A stretch of DNA of 64,000 nucleotides from Corynebacterium auriscanis (GTDB taxonomy: Bacteria; Actinomycetota; Actinomycetes; Mycobacteriales; Mycobacteriaceae): positions 1,284,572 through 1,348,571 of the forward strand of contig NZ_CP047046.1 in assembly GCF_030408435.1 (NCBI RefSeq). The letters run 5' to 3'. The notes beneath the pieces were generated by a model that searched no databases, was not told the origin of the DNA, and worked only from the letters and a program-made list of their open reading frames with translations. A program made the translations under genes and the position numbers. Below are positions 1-12,799 of the stretch, one piece after another (position 1 is the stretch's first letter; each line of letters opens with the position of its first letter).

Positions 1-48
1 TGGCGGATCGAACACCGTCTCGTTCGAATTCACGTCCTGGTTTGCCAC
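1..48 (-). CDS. rpoZ: RNA polymerase omega subunit, 5' end only
   Basis: Only the first 16 codons are in the window; the gene continues beyond base 1. The GTG at 48 opens a frame reading MANQDVNSNETVFDPP, which resembles the N-terminus of actinobacterial RpoZ (a variable polar leader, then V(F/Y)DxP before the conserved core). An AGAAGG Shine-Dalgarno sequence lies about 8 nt upstream. Omega binds the beta-prime subunit and helps RNA polymerase assembly. The position directly after gmk fits the usual gmk-rpoZ order. The call rests on this short match plus synteny, because the conserved core lies outside the window. Confidence 0.75.
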   Translation of the reverse strand, partial: MANQDVNSNETVFDPP

Positions 49-127
49 GGTATGCACCTTCTTTTAGTAGTTACTGCTGGAAAAATTGCGGGGAGCTACC
101 ACCCGCACTTGAGCCCTTATTAAGAGC

Positions 128-697
128 TTAGCGGTTCAGAATCTCGCTGATCTCAGCGACTGCCTCGTTGACATCCTCGTTGATTACAACGTGATCGAAT
201 TCCGTCTGCGCTGCCATCTCGGTCTTCGCCGTGGACAGCCGGCGGTTGATTACGTCTTCAGTTTCGGTACCACGGTTCGTGAGGCGTTGAACCAAAACTT
301 CCCACGATGGTGGTGCGAGGAATACTGTCCGTGATTCCGGAAGGAGCTTCTTGACGTTGCGGGCCCCCTCAAGATCCACCTCCACAAGCACCGGGCGGCC
401 TTCTTCGAGGGCGCTCTCCACGGGCTGTCGTGGTGTTCCGGACAGCTGCAAACCACCGTGAATCTCGGCCCATTCGAGCATTTTCCCAGAATCAATATGA
501 TCTTGGAATTGCTCGCGGGTGACGTAGATATAATCCCTGCCGTCAACCTCTCCCGGGCGCGGATCGCGGGTGGTCATTGACACGCTGAAAAACAGGCCAG
601 GTACTTCTTGGATCAACCGGGCCACCACGGTGGATTTGCCCACCGCAGAAGGCCCAGCGAGTACGACTATGCGTCGATTATTCAGGCCTGCGTTCAA
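128..697 (-). CDS. gmk: guanylate kinase
   Basis: This 189-residue protein phosphorylates GMP to GDP with ATP in the cytoplasm and is essential for GTP and dGTP supply. The P-loop GPSAVGKST is at residues 15-23. The GMP-binding stretch with [15 protein letters not shown] follows near residue 42, and the length is normal for the family. The start is a TTG at 697, three bases after the mIHF stop, with a GAGGTG Shine-Dalgarno sequence formed by the last codons of mIHF. The two genes are therefore likely translationally coupled. rpoZ follows 79 bp downstream. Confidence 0.95.
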   Translation of the reverse strand: MNAGLNNRRIVVLAGPSAVGKSTVVARLIQEVPGLFFSVSMTTRDPRPGEVDGRDYIYVTREQFQDHIDSGKMLEWAEIHGGLQLSGTPRQPVESALEEGRPVLVEVDLEGARNVKKLLPESRTVFLAPPSWEVLVQRLTNRGTETEDVINRRLSTAKTEMAAQTEFDHVVINEDVNEAVAEISEILNR

Positions 698-700
698 GAC

Positions 701-1021
701 CTACACCTCGTAGCCGAAGTGCTCCAGCAGGGCACGGCGCTGGCGGTCACCCAAGCCACGCAGGCGACGGGTCGGAGCGATCTCCAGCTGGTTCATGATC
801 TCTTCTGCCTTGACCTTGCCAACCTTTGGCAGGGAAACCAGCAGGGAGTGGACCTTCATCTTGCCCAGGATTGGGTCGGTCTCGGCGTCCTTGAGCACCT
901 GCTTCAGGTCGGTTGCGCCACGCTTGAGCTTCTCGCGAAGTTCTGCACGAACCTTGCGGGCCTCAGCGGCCTTCTTCAGTGCTTCTGCGCGCTGCTCCGG
1001 GGTCAACTGGGGAAGTGCCAC
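701..1021 (-). CDS. mihF: integration host factor, actinobacterial type (mIHF)
   Basis: This 106-residue basic DNA-binding protein bends and compacts the chromosome in actinobacteria. It is not homologous to the IHF of proteobacteria. The sequence begins VALPQLTPEQRAEAL and contains LGKMKVHSLLVSLPKVGK and the helix-two-turn-helix region IAPTRRLRGLGDRQRRALL. These match mycobacterial mIHF along its full length. I chose the GTG at 1021 over the open frame extending to 1132 because GGAGG lies 5 nt upstream and known mIHF proteins begin here. gmk follows after three bases. The upstream 395-bp region probably carries its promoter. Confidence 0.93.
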   Translation of the reverse strand: MALPQLTPEQRAEALKKAAEARKVRAELREKLKRGATDLKQVLKDAETDPILGKMKVHSLLVSLPKVGKVKAEEIMNQLEIAPTRRLRGLGDRQRRALLEHFGYEV

Positions 1022-1416
1022 GGGATCCTCCGTCTTTCTTGGTTTTCTCGTAATTGAACGGGTTGTTAAAGCTTCTTGTTGTGTGTGACTCCACGGCCGG
1101 AGCCACCAGTGCCGAACAGAGTACGACCGCACCCTCCGGCTTCTTCCGCACCACAGTCAGAACCGGCTTGCCCAAGCGGGCGATCAGCCTGCGCGGTCGA
1201 AGTTACCGTGTTCGAACCATCTCCGACGGTGAATTATCGGAAGCAGAGTTGGATACTAGGGTATCCCACTCGCCACTGCCAACCGACACACCTTAAATGA
1301 CTGTAAATCACTCGCGGGCATTCGGGGGCCAGTTGCGTGCAACTAACCCGCCGATTCGCGAAAAATCAGAGCTGTATGCGAAACGACGAAGGTCAGTCTA
1401 GCACGGGTTTACCCAG
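1022..1416. other. 395-bp intergenic region between pyrF and mIHF genes
   Basis: I see no credible gene here. The short frames on either strand have no recognisable content or ribosome-binding site. On the minus strand a GATAAT -10-like hexamer sits at 1233-1238. Just upstream of it is a perfect inverted repeat, GGATAC-N4-GTATCC (1251-1266). A second palindrome, AGTTGC-GT-GCAACT, lies at 1331-1344. The region most likely holds the mIHF promoter and its control sites, plus the end of the pyr operon transcript. Confidence 0.5.
1251..1266 (-). promoter_or_regulatory. operator-like palindrome upstream of mIHF
   Basis: The sequence GGATAC-TAGG-GTATCC is a perfect 6+6 inverted repeat. It lies 12 bp upstream of a GATAAT -10-like element on the minus strand, so it would cover the -35 region of a promoter reading toward mIHF. 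The palindrome is directly visible; the regulatory role is inferred. No family of regulator is suggested by the sequence. Confidence 0.35.
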
Positions 1417-2318
1417 CTAAACCAACATCTCGCTAGTGAGCTTAGCCACCGCTTCGCCAAGTTCGCCTACGTCTGGGCCATGTTTGAGAATTCCTCGGGA
1501 AACATTTGGGCTCACCAACGAGCCCGCTTGCCCCGCAATTCGCTTCACGTCGGCCATCGTGCCACCCTGCGCACCCACGCCAGGCATTAACACCATGCCA
1601 CCCACCTCGTCTAGTCGTGGTGGATCGTTCACAGTCGCACCCACCACAACACCCACGTTGCCAGCCGCCGCGCCGTACTCCCGGTTGGCTGCCGCCACCC
1701 GGTTGACGATGTCTTGGGCCAGTGTCGCTGGGGCCTTCTCCCCCGCCACTAGCGGGTCTTTTTCCTTCGACGCCACGCTGGGCCCACCCTCGAATGGGCT
1801 GGTAACTACGGCGCTTTGAACTGAGGGGGCCTCGGGGTTGCTGGTGGCGGCGAGCACAATGACGCCAGCACCGTTGTCATCTGCGACCTCTTTCACAGGC
1901 TGGATCGAATCAAAACCCAACCACGGCGAAACCGTCATGGCATCCGAGCACAGCGGTGAATCAGGATGCACCCATGCCCTGGCGTACCCAGCCATGGTGC
2001 TGCCGATATCACCGCGCTTGGCATCGGCAATCACCAGTACCCCGTGTCGCCGCAACTCGAAGATTGCTTCTTCGAGCACCGCGAATCCTGTGGAGCCAAA
2101 GGCCTCGTAGAACGCCACTTGGGGCTTCACAACGCATGCGGTAGGTGCGAATGCCTCCACACAGATGCGGGTGAACTCACGAAGCCCCTCTGCGTTCACC
2201 CCAAGGCCCCAATCTTTCAGCAACTGTTCGTGGGGATCAATACCTACGCAAAGCTTTCCGTGGGACTGGGCACGTTCTAGAAATCGCTCGCCAAAGGTGG
2301 GGCGGGCGGGTGACTGGG

Positions 2319-2322
<4 letters not shown>
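1417..2322 (-). CDS. pyrF: orotidine 5'-phosphate decarboxylase, type 2
   Basis: This 301-residue enzyme converts OMP to UMP, the last step of de novo UMP synthesis. The type-2 signature [15 protein letters not shown] is at residues 100-114, with the active-site Asp-Lys pair. A substrate-binding stretch ending GVGAQGG is near the C-terminus. Residues about 166-198 form an unusual loop rich in Ser, Pro and charged residues that most family members lack. The ATG at 2322 overlaps the carB stop by four bases (ATGA), so translation is coupled. It is the last gene of the pyr operon. Confidence 0.95.
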
Positions 2323-5723
<3,401 letters not shown>

Positions 5724-5757
5724 GGGGTTTCCTCAGAAGCTTTCTCTGTTAACTGGG

Positions 5758-5787
5758 TTTATATGGTTATGGCTGGAAATATGAAAA
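5758..5787 (-). promoter_or_regulatory. possible internal promoter before carB
   Basis: In the 98-bp carA-carB gap the minus strand reads TTTTCA, an 18-bp spacer, then TATAAA, about 35 bp before the carB ATG. The gap is long for an otherwise tight operon and is locally AT-rich. It could give carB transcription independent of PyrR, for arginine synthesis. This is inference from hexamer similarity only. Confidence 0.3.
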
Positions 5788-5821
5788 GCAGTCAGCACAA
5801 AAAGGGGGCTGGCGCAATTCT

Positions 5822-6958
5822 TTAGGCCTTATCCAACATCTCGAAGAACTGGTCGAACAGTGGGTTTGCATCGTGGGGACCGGCAGCCGATTCGGGGTGG
5901 TACTGCACCGAAAACGCGGAGCCGTCCAGGAGGGCCACGCCCTCCACAACATCATCATTGAGGCACGTATGGGTGACTTGGGCTTCACCGAAGGGGGTGG
6001 AGAACTTCTCCCCTGGCTTACCCTTCAACGCGAATCCGTGGTTCTGGGCGGTGATGTCAATGCGTCCGGTCACGTGATTGATGACGGGTACGTTCACACC
6101 GCGGTGGCCGAACTTCAGCTTGTATGTCTCCATGCCCAGCGCACGCCCTAGGATCTGGTTACCGAAGCAGATGCCGAAGAACGGAATCTTTGCCTCCAAA
6201 ACTTTCTTCACTTCTGCGATTGTGGCATCAGCTGTCGCGGGGTCACCAGGACCGTTGGAGACGAATACGCCCGTTGCGCCGTGCTCTTTCATCAGTTCCT
6301 GTACGCGCTCAAAGCTGGTGTTGTGTGGCACCACCACGGTCCGCACTCCGCGCTTGGAAAACTCGCGAGGTGTGTTCGTCTTGATACCCATGTCGTAGGC
6401 GATGACCGTGTACCGAGTTTCGCCCTCCGGCTCCACGATGTAAACCTCATCGGTGGATACGTCCCCGGCCAGATCTGCGCCCTCCATTGACGGCTGGCTT
6501 TTAACCTTCGCGATCATCTCATCGTCGCTGACCAGGGCGGCGTCGCCAGAAAAAATGCCGGCAGCAACCGAGCCTTTGTCGCGCAGGTGGCGCACGATAG
6601 CGCGAGTGTCCACGCCCTGAATGCCCACGATGTTCTGGGCGGTCATCTCGTCTTCTAGGCTGCGGTTGGCGCGCCAGTTACTCACTGTCCGAGACAAGTC
6701 GCGGATAACCAAACCGGCCACCCAGATCTTGTCGTTGCGGGATTCGCCGTCCTCGTCATTCCATCCGGTGTTGCCGATCTGGGGTGCGGTCGCCACAACG
6801 ATCTGACGGTGGTAGCTGGGGTCCGTCATGGTCTCCTGGTAACCGGTCATGGCTGTGGTGAAGACCGCTTCGCCGAGAGTAGTGCCCTGTGCGCCGAAGG
6901 CACGGCCACGGAAGATACGGCCGTCGGCCAAAACCAGGGCTGCTGGGGTACGGGTCAT
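5822..6958 (-). CDS. carA: carbamoyl-phosphate synthase, small (glutaminase) subunit
   Basis: This 378-residue subunit hydrolyses glutamine and channels ammonia to CarB. The N-terminal CarA domain precedes a class I amidotransferase domain. The nucleophile motif PFFGICFGNQILG is near residue 260 and the catalytic His-Glu pair is in VQYHPESAAGPHD near residue 353. The length is normal. The ATG at 6958 follows AGAGGA at good spacing. It lies between pyrC (95 bp upstream) and carB. Confidence 0.97.
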   Translation of the reverse strand: MTRTPAALVLADGRIFRGRAFGAQGTTLGEAVFTTAMTGYQETMTDPSYHRQIVVATAPQIGNTGWNDEDGESRNDKIWVAGLVIRDLSRTVSNWRANRSLEDEMTAQNIVGIQGVDTRAIVRHLRDKGSVAAGIFSGDAALVSDDEMIAKVKSQPSMEGADLAGDVSTDEVYIVEPEGETRYTVIAYDMGIKTNTPREFSKRGVRTVVVPHNTSFERVQELMKEHGATGVFVSNGPGDPATADATIAEVKKVLEAKIPFFGICFGNQILGRALGMETYKLKFGHRGVNVPVINHVTGRIDITAQNHGFALKGKPGEKFSTPFGEAQVTHTCLNDDVVEGVALLDGSAFSVQYHPESAAGPHDANPLFDQFFEMLDKA

Positions 6959-7053
6959 TAGTGTCCTCTTTTCATTGTGCTTATCATGAAGCGTGTGTGG
7001 TGTGTACGCGGTTGGCGCCTTTTCTTTTTACCGACGCCGCCACGGAAATCCCT

Positions 7054-8451
7054 TTACTCGGTTACCGCTAGGCCCTCGCGACAAGTGACCTTGCCTCGCA
7101 GGATGGTGGTGCTAATTTTCACGGGCATGTCCATTCCCTCGTAGGGAGTGTTGCGGGATTTGGATGCCATTTTCTCGCCCTCGGCAACCCACGATGTGGT
7201 TGTATCGACCACACAGAGGTTGGCGGGCTCGCCCACTGCGATGGGGCGACCGTGACCTGGCAGCTTGGTGATCTGCGCTGGGCGCTCGGACATCACGCGG
7301 GCGACGAATCGCCAGTCCTGATCGCCGTTGAGTACGAAGATCTGTGCGATCAGCGCCAGTGAGGTCTCCAGACCCAACATGCCTGGTCGGGCCTTGTCGA
7401 ACTCGCAGCACTTTTCTTCGGATCCGTGTGGTGCATGATCGGTAGCCACGCAGTCGATGATGCCATCGACGAGGGCTTGCCGCAGTGCGCGCGTGTCGCG
7501 CTCTTCGCGAAGTGGCGGGTTCACGCGGTTTACGCCATCGAAGGTTTCCAGTCGCTCATCCGTAAGAATCAGGTGGTGCGGGGTGACCTCAGCGGTCAGT
7601 GGGATGTTTTGGGCCTTCGCCCATTTCAGCAACTCCACGGTGCCCTCGGTGGATGCGTGGCAGATATGCACGCGCCCACCGTAATCGCGGGCCATGATGG
7701 CATCGCGCGCCACGATGGATTCCTCCGCCACGCGGGGCCAACCGCGCAAACCCAAGCGCGCTGCATGATCGCCCTCGTGCGCGACTGCGCCTTCGGTGAG
7801 GCGCGGTTCTTCGCAGTGCTGAGCCAGCAGCACATCTACACCGCGGGAGTACTCGATGGCACGGCGCATGAGGCGCGGATCATCTACACACTTTCCATCA
7901 TCGGAGAACATGCGCACCTTGGCATCGGAATCGGCCATCATGCCGAACTCGGTTAGTTCCTTACCCTGCAAGCCCTTGGAGATGGAACCCACGGGGTGGA
8001 CGTCGCACAGGTTGGTCTTCTGGCCCTTGTACCATACGGTTTCGGCGATCGTAGGGTTGTCCATCACCGGTGCGGTGTTGGCCATTGTGAAAACGGCCGT
8101 GAAACCGCCCTGAGCGGCCGCTGCCGAACCAGTCGCCACGGTCTCGGTATCCTCGCGGCCTGGTTCGCGAAGATGAACATGCATATCCACTAACCCCGGA
8201 AGTAGGATTTGGCCGTTGAGGTCCAGTACCTCAGCATTCGTCGCAGCAGTTTTACCGGCGGCCTGGCCGATTTCTGCGATCACGCCGTCGCGCAGGAGGA
8301 CATCGGTGGGCTCTCCTTCACCGTAGATCAGCACCCCTTGCAGCAGGACCTCGGCCTCGGCCCCCGTCGGCACCGGGGCGAGGTCGCCGGTGGCGGGGTA
8401 CGCACGATCATCGGGGTAGGTAGCCGAAGGTGATTTGTCGTTGTTGGTCAT
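7054..8451 (-). CDS. pyrC: dihydroorotase, class I
   Basis: This zinc enzyme cyclises carbamoyl aspartate to dihydroorotate. The metal-binding [13 protein letters not shown] motif, the substrate region [13 protein letters not shown] and the late ATDHAPH motif are all present. The frame is open to 8589, but that would overlap pyrB by about 98 bp. I chose the ATG at 8451 (465 residues) because GAGGAG lies 9 nt upstream. An alternative ATG at 8472 has a weaker AGGAA. It is the third gene of the operon, between pyrB and carA. Confidence 0.94.
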   Translation of the reverse strand: MTNNDKSPSATYPDDRAYPATGDLAPVPTGAEAEVLLQGVLIYGEGEPTDVLLRDGVIAEIGQAAGKTAATNAEVLDLNGQILLPGLVDMHVHLREPGREDTETVATGSAAAAQGGFTAVFTMANTAPVMDNPTIAETVWYKGQKTNLCDVHPVGSISKGLQGKELTEFGMMADSDAKVRMFSDDGKCVDDPRLMRRAIEYSRGVDVLLAQHCEEPRLTEGAVAHEGDHAARLGLRGWPRVAEESIVARDAIMARDYGGRVHICHASTEGTVELLKWAKAQNIPLTAEVTPHHLILTDERLETFDGVNRVNPPLREERDTRALRQALVDGIIDCVATDHAPHGSEEKCCEFDKARPGMLGLETSLALIAQIFVLNGDQDWRFVARVMSERPAQITKLPGHGRPIAVGEPANLCVVDTTTSWVAEGEKMASKSRNTPYEGMDMPVKISTTILRGKVTCREGLAVTE

Positions 8452-8491
8452 GGCAATAATCTCCTCGTTCATTGAAAGATTCCTACCCCAC

Positions 8492-9469
8492 TCACGGGCG
8501 TGGTTCGCGGGACTGGGGGGCGTCGATAACCTGTGAAGAATCCGTGCCGACCAGCAAGGTAAACAGCACGGCCATGCGTACCTGCACACCCGCTGTTACC
8601 TGGTCGAGGACTACGGTGCGTGGGTCATCGGCCACGTCGTCGTTGATCTCCATGCCGCGCAGCATGGGGCCGGGGTGCATGACGATGGCATCGTCCTGCA
8701 GTTTCGCCAAGCGGGCCTTGCTCATGCCGTAACGGGTCGCATACTCCCGATGCGATGGGAAGAACCCGCCGTTCATGCGCTCAGCTTGTACGCGCAGCAT
8801 CATGACGGCATCGGCGGTAGACAGTTGGGTATCCATATCGTGCGCCACGCGCACTTCACTGCCGTCCATCCCCCACTTTTCAACTCCAAAGGGAAGCAAG
8901 GTGGGAGGGGCCACGAACGTCACATCGGCGCCCAGGCGGGTCAGCAACTGTGCGTTGGAGCGCGCCACTCGCGAGTGCAAAATATCGCCCACGATCACCA
9001 CGTGCTTGCCTTCGATTTCCCCCAGGTGGCGGCGCATCGTCACCGCGTCCAACAGGGCTTGTGTGGGGTGTTGGTTGGAGCCGTCACCGGCGTTGATGAT
9101 CGCCGTTTCCCCCAACCAATTGGCCACTTGACGTGCCGCGCCAGATGACGGGTGCCGCATGACGATGGCATCGGCACCGACTGCTTTCAGCGTCAGTGCC
9201 GTGTCCTTGAGGGACTCGCCCTTTTTCACGCTGGATCCGGAAGCTGAGACGTTGATGACGTCCGCGCTCATCCACTTGCCTGCGGTCTCGAAAGAGGAAC
9301 GGGTGCGGGTGGAGTTCTCGTAAAACATGGTGAAGATCGTGCGCCCCCGCAACGTCGGCAGCTTCTTCAGTTCACGCCCATCCAACACCTCGGCAAATCG
9401 ATCCGCCTCATCCAACAGTCCCACAATCTCGTTGCGGCTCAGGTCCGCGATACTCAACAGGTGCTGCAT
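8492..9469 (-). CDS. pyrB: aspartate carbamoyltransferase, catalytic chain
   Basis: This 325-residue enzyme joins carbamoyl phosphate and aspartate, the committed step of pyrimidine synthesis. The carbamoyl-phosphate loop [13 protein letters not shown] is near residue 50, the MRHPSSGAA loop near 104 and the domain linker [14 protein letters not shown] near 128. No regulatory-chain gene (pyrI) is nearby, as is usual in actinobacteria, where PyrR controls expression instead. The ATG at 9469 has GGAG about 11 nt upstream and is six bases from the pyrR stop. Confidence 0.97.
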   Translation of the reverse strand: MQHLLSIADLSRNEIVGLLDEADRFAEVLDGRELKKLPTLRGRTIFTMFYENSTRTRSSFETAGKWMSADVINVSASGSSVKKGESLKDTALTLKAVGADAIVMRHPSSGAARQVANWLGETAIINAGDGSNQHPTQALLDAVTMRRHLGEIEGKHVVIVGDILHSRVARSNAQLLTRLGADVTFVAPPTLLPFGVEKWGMDGSEVRVAHDMDTQLSTADAVMMLRVQAERMNGGFFPSHREYATRYGMSKARLAKLQDDAIVMHPGPMLRGMEINDDVADDPRTVVLDQVTAGVQVRMAVLFTLLVGTDSSQVIDAPQSREPRP

Positions 9470-9475
9470 TGGCTT

Positions 9476-10069
9476 CTACTCCCCTGCTTTCTCTTCATCC
9501 GACGCCCACGGCTTGTGCAGCTCCACCAAATCTTGGCCGTCGAGCTCCGTGAGGCTAACAGTGATGTCCTCCGTGGTGGAGGTGGGAATGTTCTTGCCCA
9601 CGTAGTCCGCCCGGATGGGTAATTGGCGATGCCCGCGGTCTACCAGCACTGCAACCTGGACCATGTGAGCGCGACCAAGATCTCGCAGCGCGTCCAGGGC
9701 GGCCCGGATGGAACGCCCGGAGTACAACACATCGTCAACCAGTACTACAGTGGTGCCGTCGATTCCCTCACGGGGAATATGGGTGGGTTTCAGCGCGCGA
9801 TGGGCTTTGGTACGCAAGTCATCCCGGTACAAGGTGATGTCTAATGAGCCGTGGAATACCTCTACCCCGGAAAAGGCGGTGATGCGCTCCGCGAGGCGCT
9901 CGGCCAGCGGAACACCCCCCGATGGAATTCCCAAAAGCACAACGCGGTTGCTGCCCTGGCTGTCGAGGGCAGTCTTCTCGATGATTTGGTGCGCGATTCT
10001 CGCGACAGTACGTGCCACGTCTGCCTCATTGAGTAGGACAGTCGTGTTCGATGCATCTGCCGTGTTCAT
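9476..10069 (-). CDS. pyrR: PyrR, pyr mRNA-binding regulator and uracil phosphoribosyltransferase
   Basis: This 197-residue protein senses UMP and binds a hairpin in pyr mRNA. It also has phosphoribosyltransferase activity. The PRPP-binding loop [14 protein letters not shown] is at residues 107-120, and the fold is typical of type I phosphoribosyltransferases. It is first in the pyr operon, and its own Shine-Dalgarno sequence (AAAGGAGG) is the 3' arm of the PyrR-binding hairpin described at 10075-10110. This fits autogenous translational repression as known from mycobacteria. The start ATG at 10069 is well supported. Confidence 0.96.
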   Translation of the reverse strand: MNTADASNTTVLLNEADVARTVARIAHQIIEKTALDSQGSNRVVLLGIPSGGVPLAERLAERITAFSGVEVFHGSLDITLYRDDLRTKAHRALKPTHIPREGIDGTTVVLVDDVLYSGRSIRAALDALRDLGRAHMVQVAVLVDRGHRQLPIRADYVGKNIPTSTTEDITVSLTELDGQDLVELHKPWASDEEKAGE

Positions 10070-10074
10070 CGTGA

Positions 10075-10110
10075 CCTCCTTTCCCGCCTCTCTGTGCGGT
10101 CTGTTAAAGG
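10075..10110 (-). promoter_or_regulatory. PyrR-binding hairpin that holds the pyrR Shine-Dalgarno sequence
   Basis: On the minus strand a lower stem CCTTT/AAAGG (10106-10110 with 10078-10082) and an upper stem CCGC/GCGG (10096-10099 with 10084-10087) enclose the loop ACAGAGAG. A purine-rich bulge AACAGA lies on the 5' side. Loop and bulge match the PyrR binding-loop pattern (NGNGAGG). The 3' arm of the lower stem is part of AAAGGAGG, the pyrR ribosome-binding site. PyrR-UMP binding should therefore block translation rather than attenuate transcription. No terminator hairpin follows. The structure is visible; the mechanism is taken from mycobacterial PyrR. Confidence 0.85.
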
Positions 10111-10171
10111 ATGTCTCTTTACGGTTGTAAACCTTAGCACGGCTGCGCTGAATAGAAACTGAGGTTACCCC

Positions 10172-10879
10172 TTAGGGCTGGGGTTGCTCCCCAGGCGAGT
10201 CAGTTCCGGGGCCGCTGGTAGTGCCAGCGGCCTCAGTGCCCTCTGTGGACGCTGTTTCCGCACCGGAGTCGGTAACGCCAGCCACCAAGTCGGAGCGCGC
10301 GGCCGCAGTGCCTTGGAGACCGTCGCCGGAGATAACGTTGCCGATGAGCGCATCCAGCTCCGCGTCCTCGGCTTCCTCCGGCCCGCGATCAGATTCGGTT
10401 GCTTTGGCCTCGGCGGCGTCGGCCAACTTCAAATCAGCCGCGCGTGCCACCCCGTCCAGTACCGCATTGACGTAGGAAGGTGCCTTGTCGTGGGAGTACT
10501 GCGCCGCCAACTCGATGCCCTCGGTCATGGCCACCTGGTTGGGAACATCACTGTTGAACAGCAATTCCCAAGTGGCCACGCGTAACACAGCCCTATCGAC
10601 GGCAGGCAGGCGATCCAAGCGCCACTCGCTAGCCAGGTTCAAGGCGATCGCATCGTCGATGGCATCCAGGTGCGTAGCGGTTCCCTCCACGATGGTGGCG
10701 GTGTACTCCGGGACCGGCTTAACCGCATTGGCGGGATCGCGCGATAGGTCGCGGCGCTCTTCGACGATCTTTACGGGATCGAGATCACGGAACTCGGCTT
10801 CAAAGATGATGTCTACTGCACGACGGCGGGCCTTGAACCTGCTGCCGTGTCGCCTGTAGTTGTTCTTATTTCCGCTCAC
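10172..10879 (-). CDS. nusB: transcription antitermination protein NusB with an extended tail
   Basis: NusB pairs with NusE (S10) on boxA RNA and supports rRNA antitermination. Residues about 10-155 are the conserved helical NusB domain, with [13 protein letters not shown] near the start, [21 protein letters not shown] in the middle and [11 protein letters not shown] near the end. About 80 further residues follow, rich in Ala, Glu, Gly and Thr and predicted to be disordered. Most NusB proteins stop near 140-160 residues. The start is a GTG at 10879 with a weak ribosome-binding site. efp lies 108 bp upstream and pyrR 102 bp downstream. Confidence 0.92.
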   Translation of the reverse strand: MSGNKNNYRRHGSRFKARRRAVDIIFEAEFRDLDPVKIVEERRDLSRDPANAVKPVPEYTATIVEGTATHLDAIDDAIALNLASEWRLDRLPAVDRAVLRVATWELLFNSDVPNQVAMTEGIELAAQYSHDKAPSYVNAVLDGVARAADLKLADAAEAKATESDRGPEEAEDAELDALIGNVISGDGLQGTAAARSDLVAGVTDSGAETASTEGTEAAGTTSGPGTDSPGEQPQP

Positions 10880-10987
10880 AGTGGGGATTAACCGCTTTCC
10901 GCTGATCGAAATGGAGGGGTGGAAAAATCGACCGCAACCGACCGTGAATATCGCGGCGGCTGCGGGTTGGGGATTAAAGTGCGCGAC

Positions 10988-11551
10988 TTAGTTGCTGACG
11001 CGCGACAGGTAGGAGCCGTCACGGGTATCCACGCGGACCACGTTGCCGGTCTCCAAGAACAATGGCACCTGGATCTCCGCACCAGTTTCCAAAGTAGCGG
11101 GCTTGGTGCCACCGGTGGAACGGTCGCCCTGCAGGCCTGGATCAGTGTGTTCGATGCGCAGGTCAACAGAGACGGGCAGTTCGGCGAACAGTGCCTCGCC
11201 CTCGTGGAAGGAAACCTGCACGGTGGTGTTTTCCAGCAGGAAACGTGCGCCCTCACCCATGAGGTGCGGGGATAGTTCGATTTGCTCGTAGTCCTTCTCG
11301 TCCATGAGAACGAAATTGGTGCCGTCGTTGTAAAGGTAGGTCATATCGCGACGGTCCACGTTAGCGGTTTCTACCTTGACACCGGCGTTAAAAGTCTTGT
11401 CGATGGTTTTACCCGACAGGATTTCCTTCAGCTTCGTGCGAACGAATGCTGGGCCCTTGCCTGGCTTAACGTGCTGGAACTCGATGATCTGGACCAGTTT
11501 GTTGTCCAGCTTCAAAACCAGACCGTTCTTGAAATCCGCGGTAGTTGCCAC
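10988..11551 (-). CDS. efp: translation elongation factor P
   Basis: EF-P binds between the P and E sites of the ribosome and relieves stalling at polyproline. The 187-residue length is standard. The KOW-like N-terminal domain contains [15 protein letters not shown] with the tip lysine of the PGKG loop near residue 32. Two OB domains follow, and the protein ends in the family signature [10 protein letters not shown]. The GTG at 11551 has GAGGAG 8 nt upstream. It precedes nusB. Confidence 0.97.
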   Translation of the reverse strand: MATTADFKNGLVLKLDNKLVQIIEFQHVKPGKGPAFVRTKLKEILSGKTIDKTFNAGVKVETANVDRRDMTYLYNDGTNFVLMDEKDYEQIELSPHLMGEGARFLLENTTVQVSFHEGEALFAELPVSVDLRIEHTDPGLQGDRSTGGTKPATLETGAEIQVPLFLETGNVVRVDTRDGSYLSRVSN

Positions 11552-11674
11552 GTGTCTATCTCCTCAATGGTTGCTATCTGGGTTTTATATCTGCGGTTGT
11601 TGCAGGCGATCGCGCTATCCTGGCGGCTCGCTTTAGTTGACCGGTGACGTATTCTATCACCTCGACGCCACGCT

Positions 11675-12766
11675 CTAGACGACCACCAATTCCGTGGGCG
11701 AGGCGTTGCAGCTGATGTGACCGTCCTTGGTCACCACGTAGGTGTTTTCAATCCGGAGCCCCGTTTTACCGGGAAGGTAAATCCCGGGCTCCACGGTAAT
11801 GGTCATGCCCGGCTCCAAAATGGAAGTCTCGTCCACGCCCGCTGCGGCACGCGGGGATTCGTGAACGTCAAGTCCCACGCCGTGCCCGGTGGAGTGCACG
11901 AAGTACTCCCCGTAGCCGGCATCCGTGATCAGGTCACGGCAGGCTTCATCAACCGTGCGCAACCTGGTGCCGGGCTGCACTACTGCTTCTCCAGCCTTCT
12001 GGGCACGGTATACGGTGTCGTAAATCTCATAGGCCAATTCGTCGGGCTCTCCAACGCAAACGGCGCGCGTTTGATCGGAGGCGTATCCGTCTAAGTAAAC
12101 ACCGAAGTCAACCGTCACCAATCCTGGCACGATCTTGTCCTTAGACACACCAGCATGTGGTTTAGCACCGTTCGCCCCGCTGGCCAGGATGGTGTCGAAA
12201 CTCAATGCTTGCGCCCCAGCCAGGCGAAGGCGGTTCTCCAAGTCCGCAGCAGCTTCAATTTCCGTGAGCCCTTCGCGGATACCACCTTCGGCGAGGAATT
12301 GGGTCCACACGGAATCGGCAAGCTCACCGGCGGCGAGCAGGGCGCGTACTTCCGCCTCGTCCTTCACCAAACGCTCAGATTCCACAGCTTGGGAAAGAAC
12401 CGCTGGGTCGCCCAATTCGCGGGCACTACCGATGGGCATGCTAGGTTCCACCGCGAAACCCCGATCGCCGGCCACCTCCTTCATCATTGGCAGCAGGCGG
12501 TTTTCAATGCGAATGTCGATGTCTTCCGGCGCACCAGTCTCCAGGCGAATCTGCGTGTCGTACCGACCATCGGTACCGAGCACGGCAGTCCCGTCCGCGC
12601 GCAAGAGTAGGACGGCATTGGACCCTGCAAATCCTGTGAGGTATTGAATATTCTTCAAATCGGTGACGAGGAGCGCGTTTTCCCCTGCATCGTGAATCCT
12701 GCTGGCGACGCGGTGGCGTCGGGATTGGAAATTGGCAACGACGTCTTGTGAAATAGTCAGTGACAT
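11675..12766 (-). CDS. pepQ: Xaa-Pro peptidase, M24 family
   Basis: This 363-residue cytoplasmic metallopeptidase removes or splits residues next to proline. A creatinase N-terminal domain (with YLTGFAGSNA) precedes the pita-bread catalytic domain. The metal ligands are visible in VTVDFGVYLDGYASDQTR, STGHGVGLDVHE, PGMTITVEPGIYL and GLRIENTYVV. I chose the ATG at 12766, which has AAGGA 7 nt upstream, over the ATG at 12781, which has no ribosome-binding site. It sits between aroQ and efp, a conserved order in corynebacteria. Whether it acts as an aminopeptidase P or a dipeptidase cannot be read from sequence. Confidence 0.9.
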   Translation of the reverse strand: MSLTISQDVVANFQSRRHRVASRIHDAGENALLVTDLKNIQYLTGFAGSNAVLLLRADGTAVLGTDGRYDTQIRLETGAPEDIDIRIENRLLPMMKEVAGDRGFAVEPSMPIGSARELGDPAVLSQAVESERLVKDEAEVRALLAAGELADSVWTQFLAEGGIREGLTEIEAAADLENRLRLAGAQALSFDTILASGANGAKPHAGVSKDKIVPGLVTVDFGVYLDGYASDQTRAVCVGEPDELAYEIYDTVYRAQKAGEAVVQPGTRLRTVDEACRDLITDAGYGEYFVHSTGHGVGLDVHESPRAAAGVDETSILEPGMTITVEPGIYLPGKTGLRIENTYVVTKDGHISCNASPTELVVV

Positions 12767-12799
12767 TTTGTTTCCTTCCATGAAAAAAGCAATATCTGC

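Noticed and set aside
1200..1225. tRNA T-loop-like or LexA-like GTTCGAAC upstream of mIHF
   Set aside because: No acceptor or anticodon stem surrounds it, and the half-site spacing does not fit an SOS box.
1054..1300. Small ORFs in the pyrF-mIHF intergenic region
   Set aside because: They overlap each other on the plus strand, lack ribosome-binding sites and have no recognisable content.
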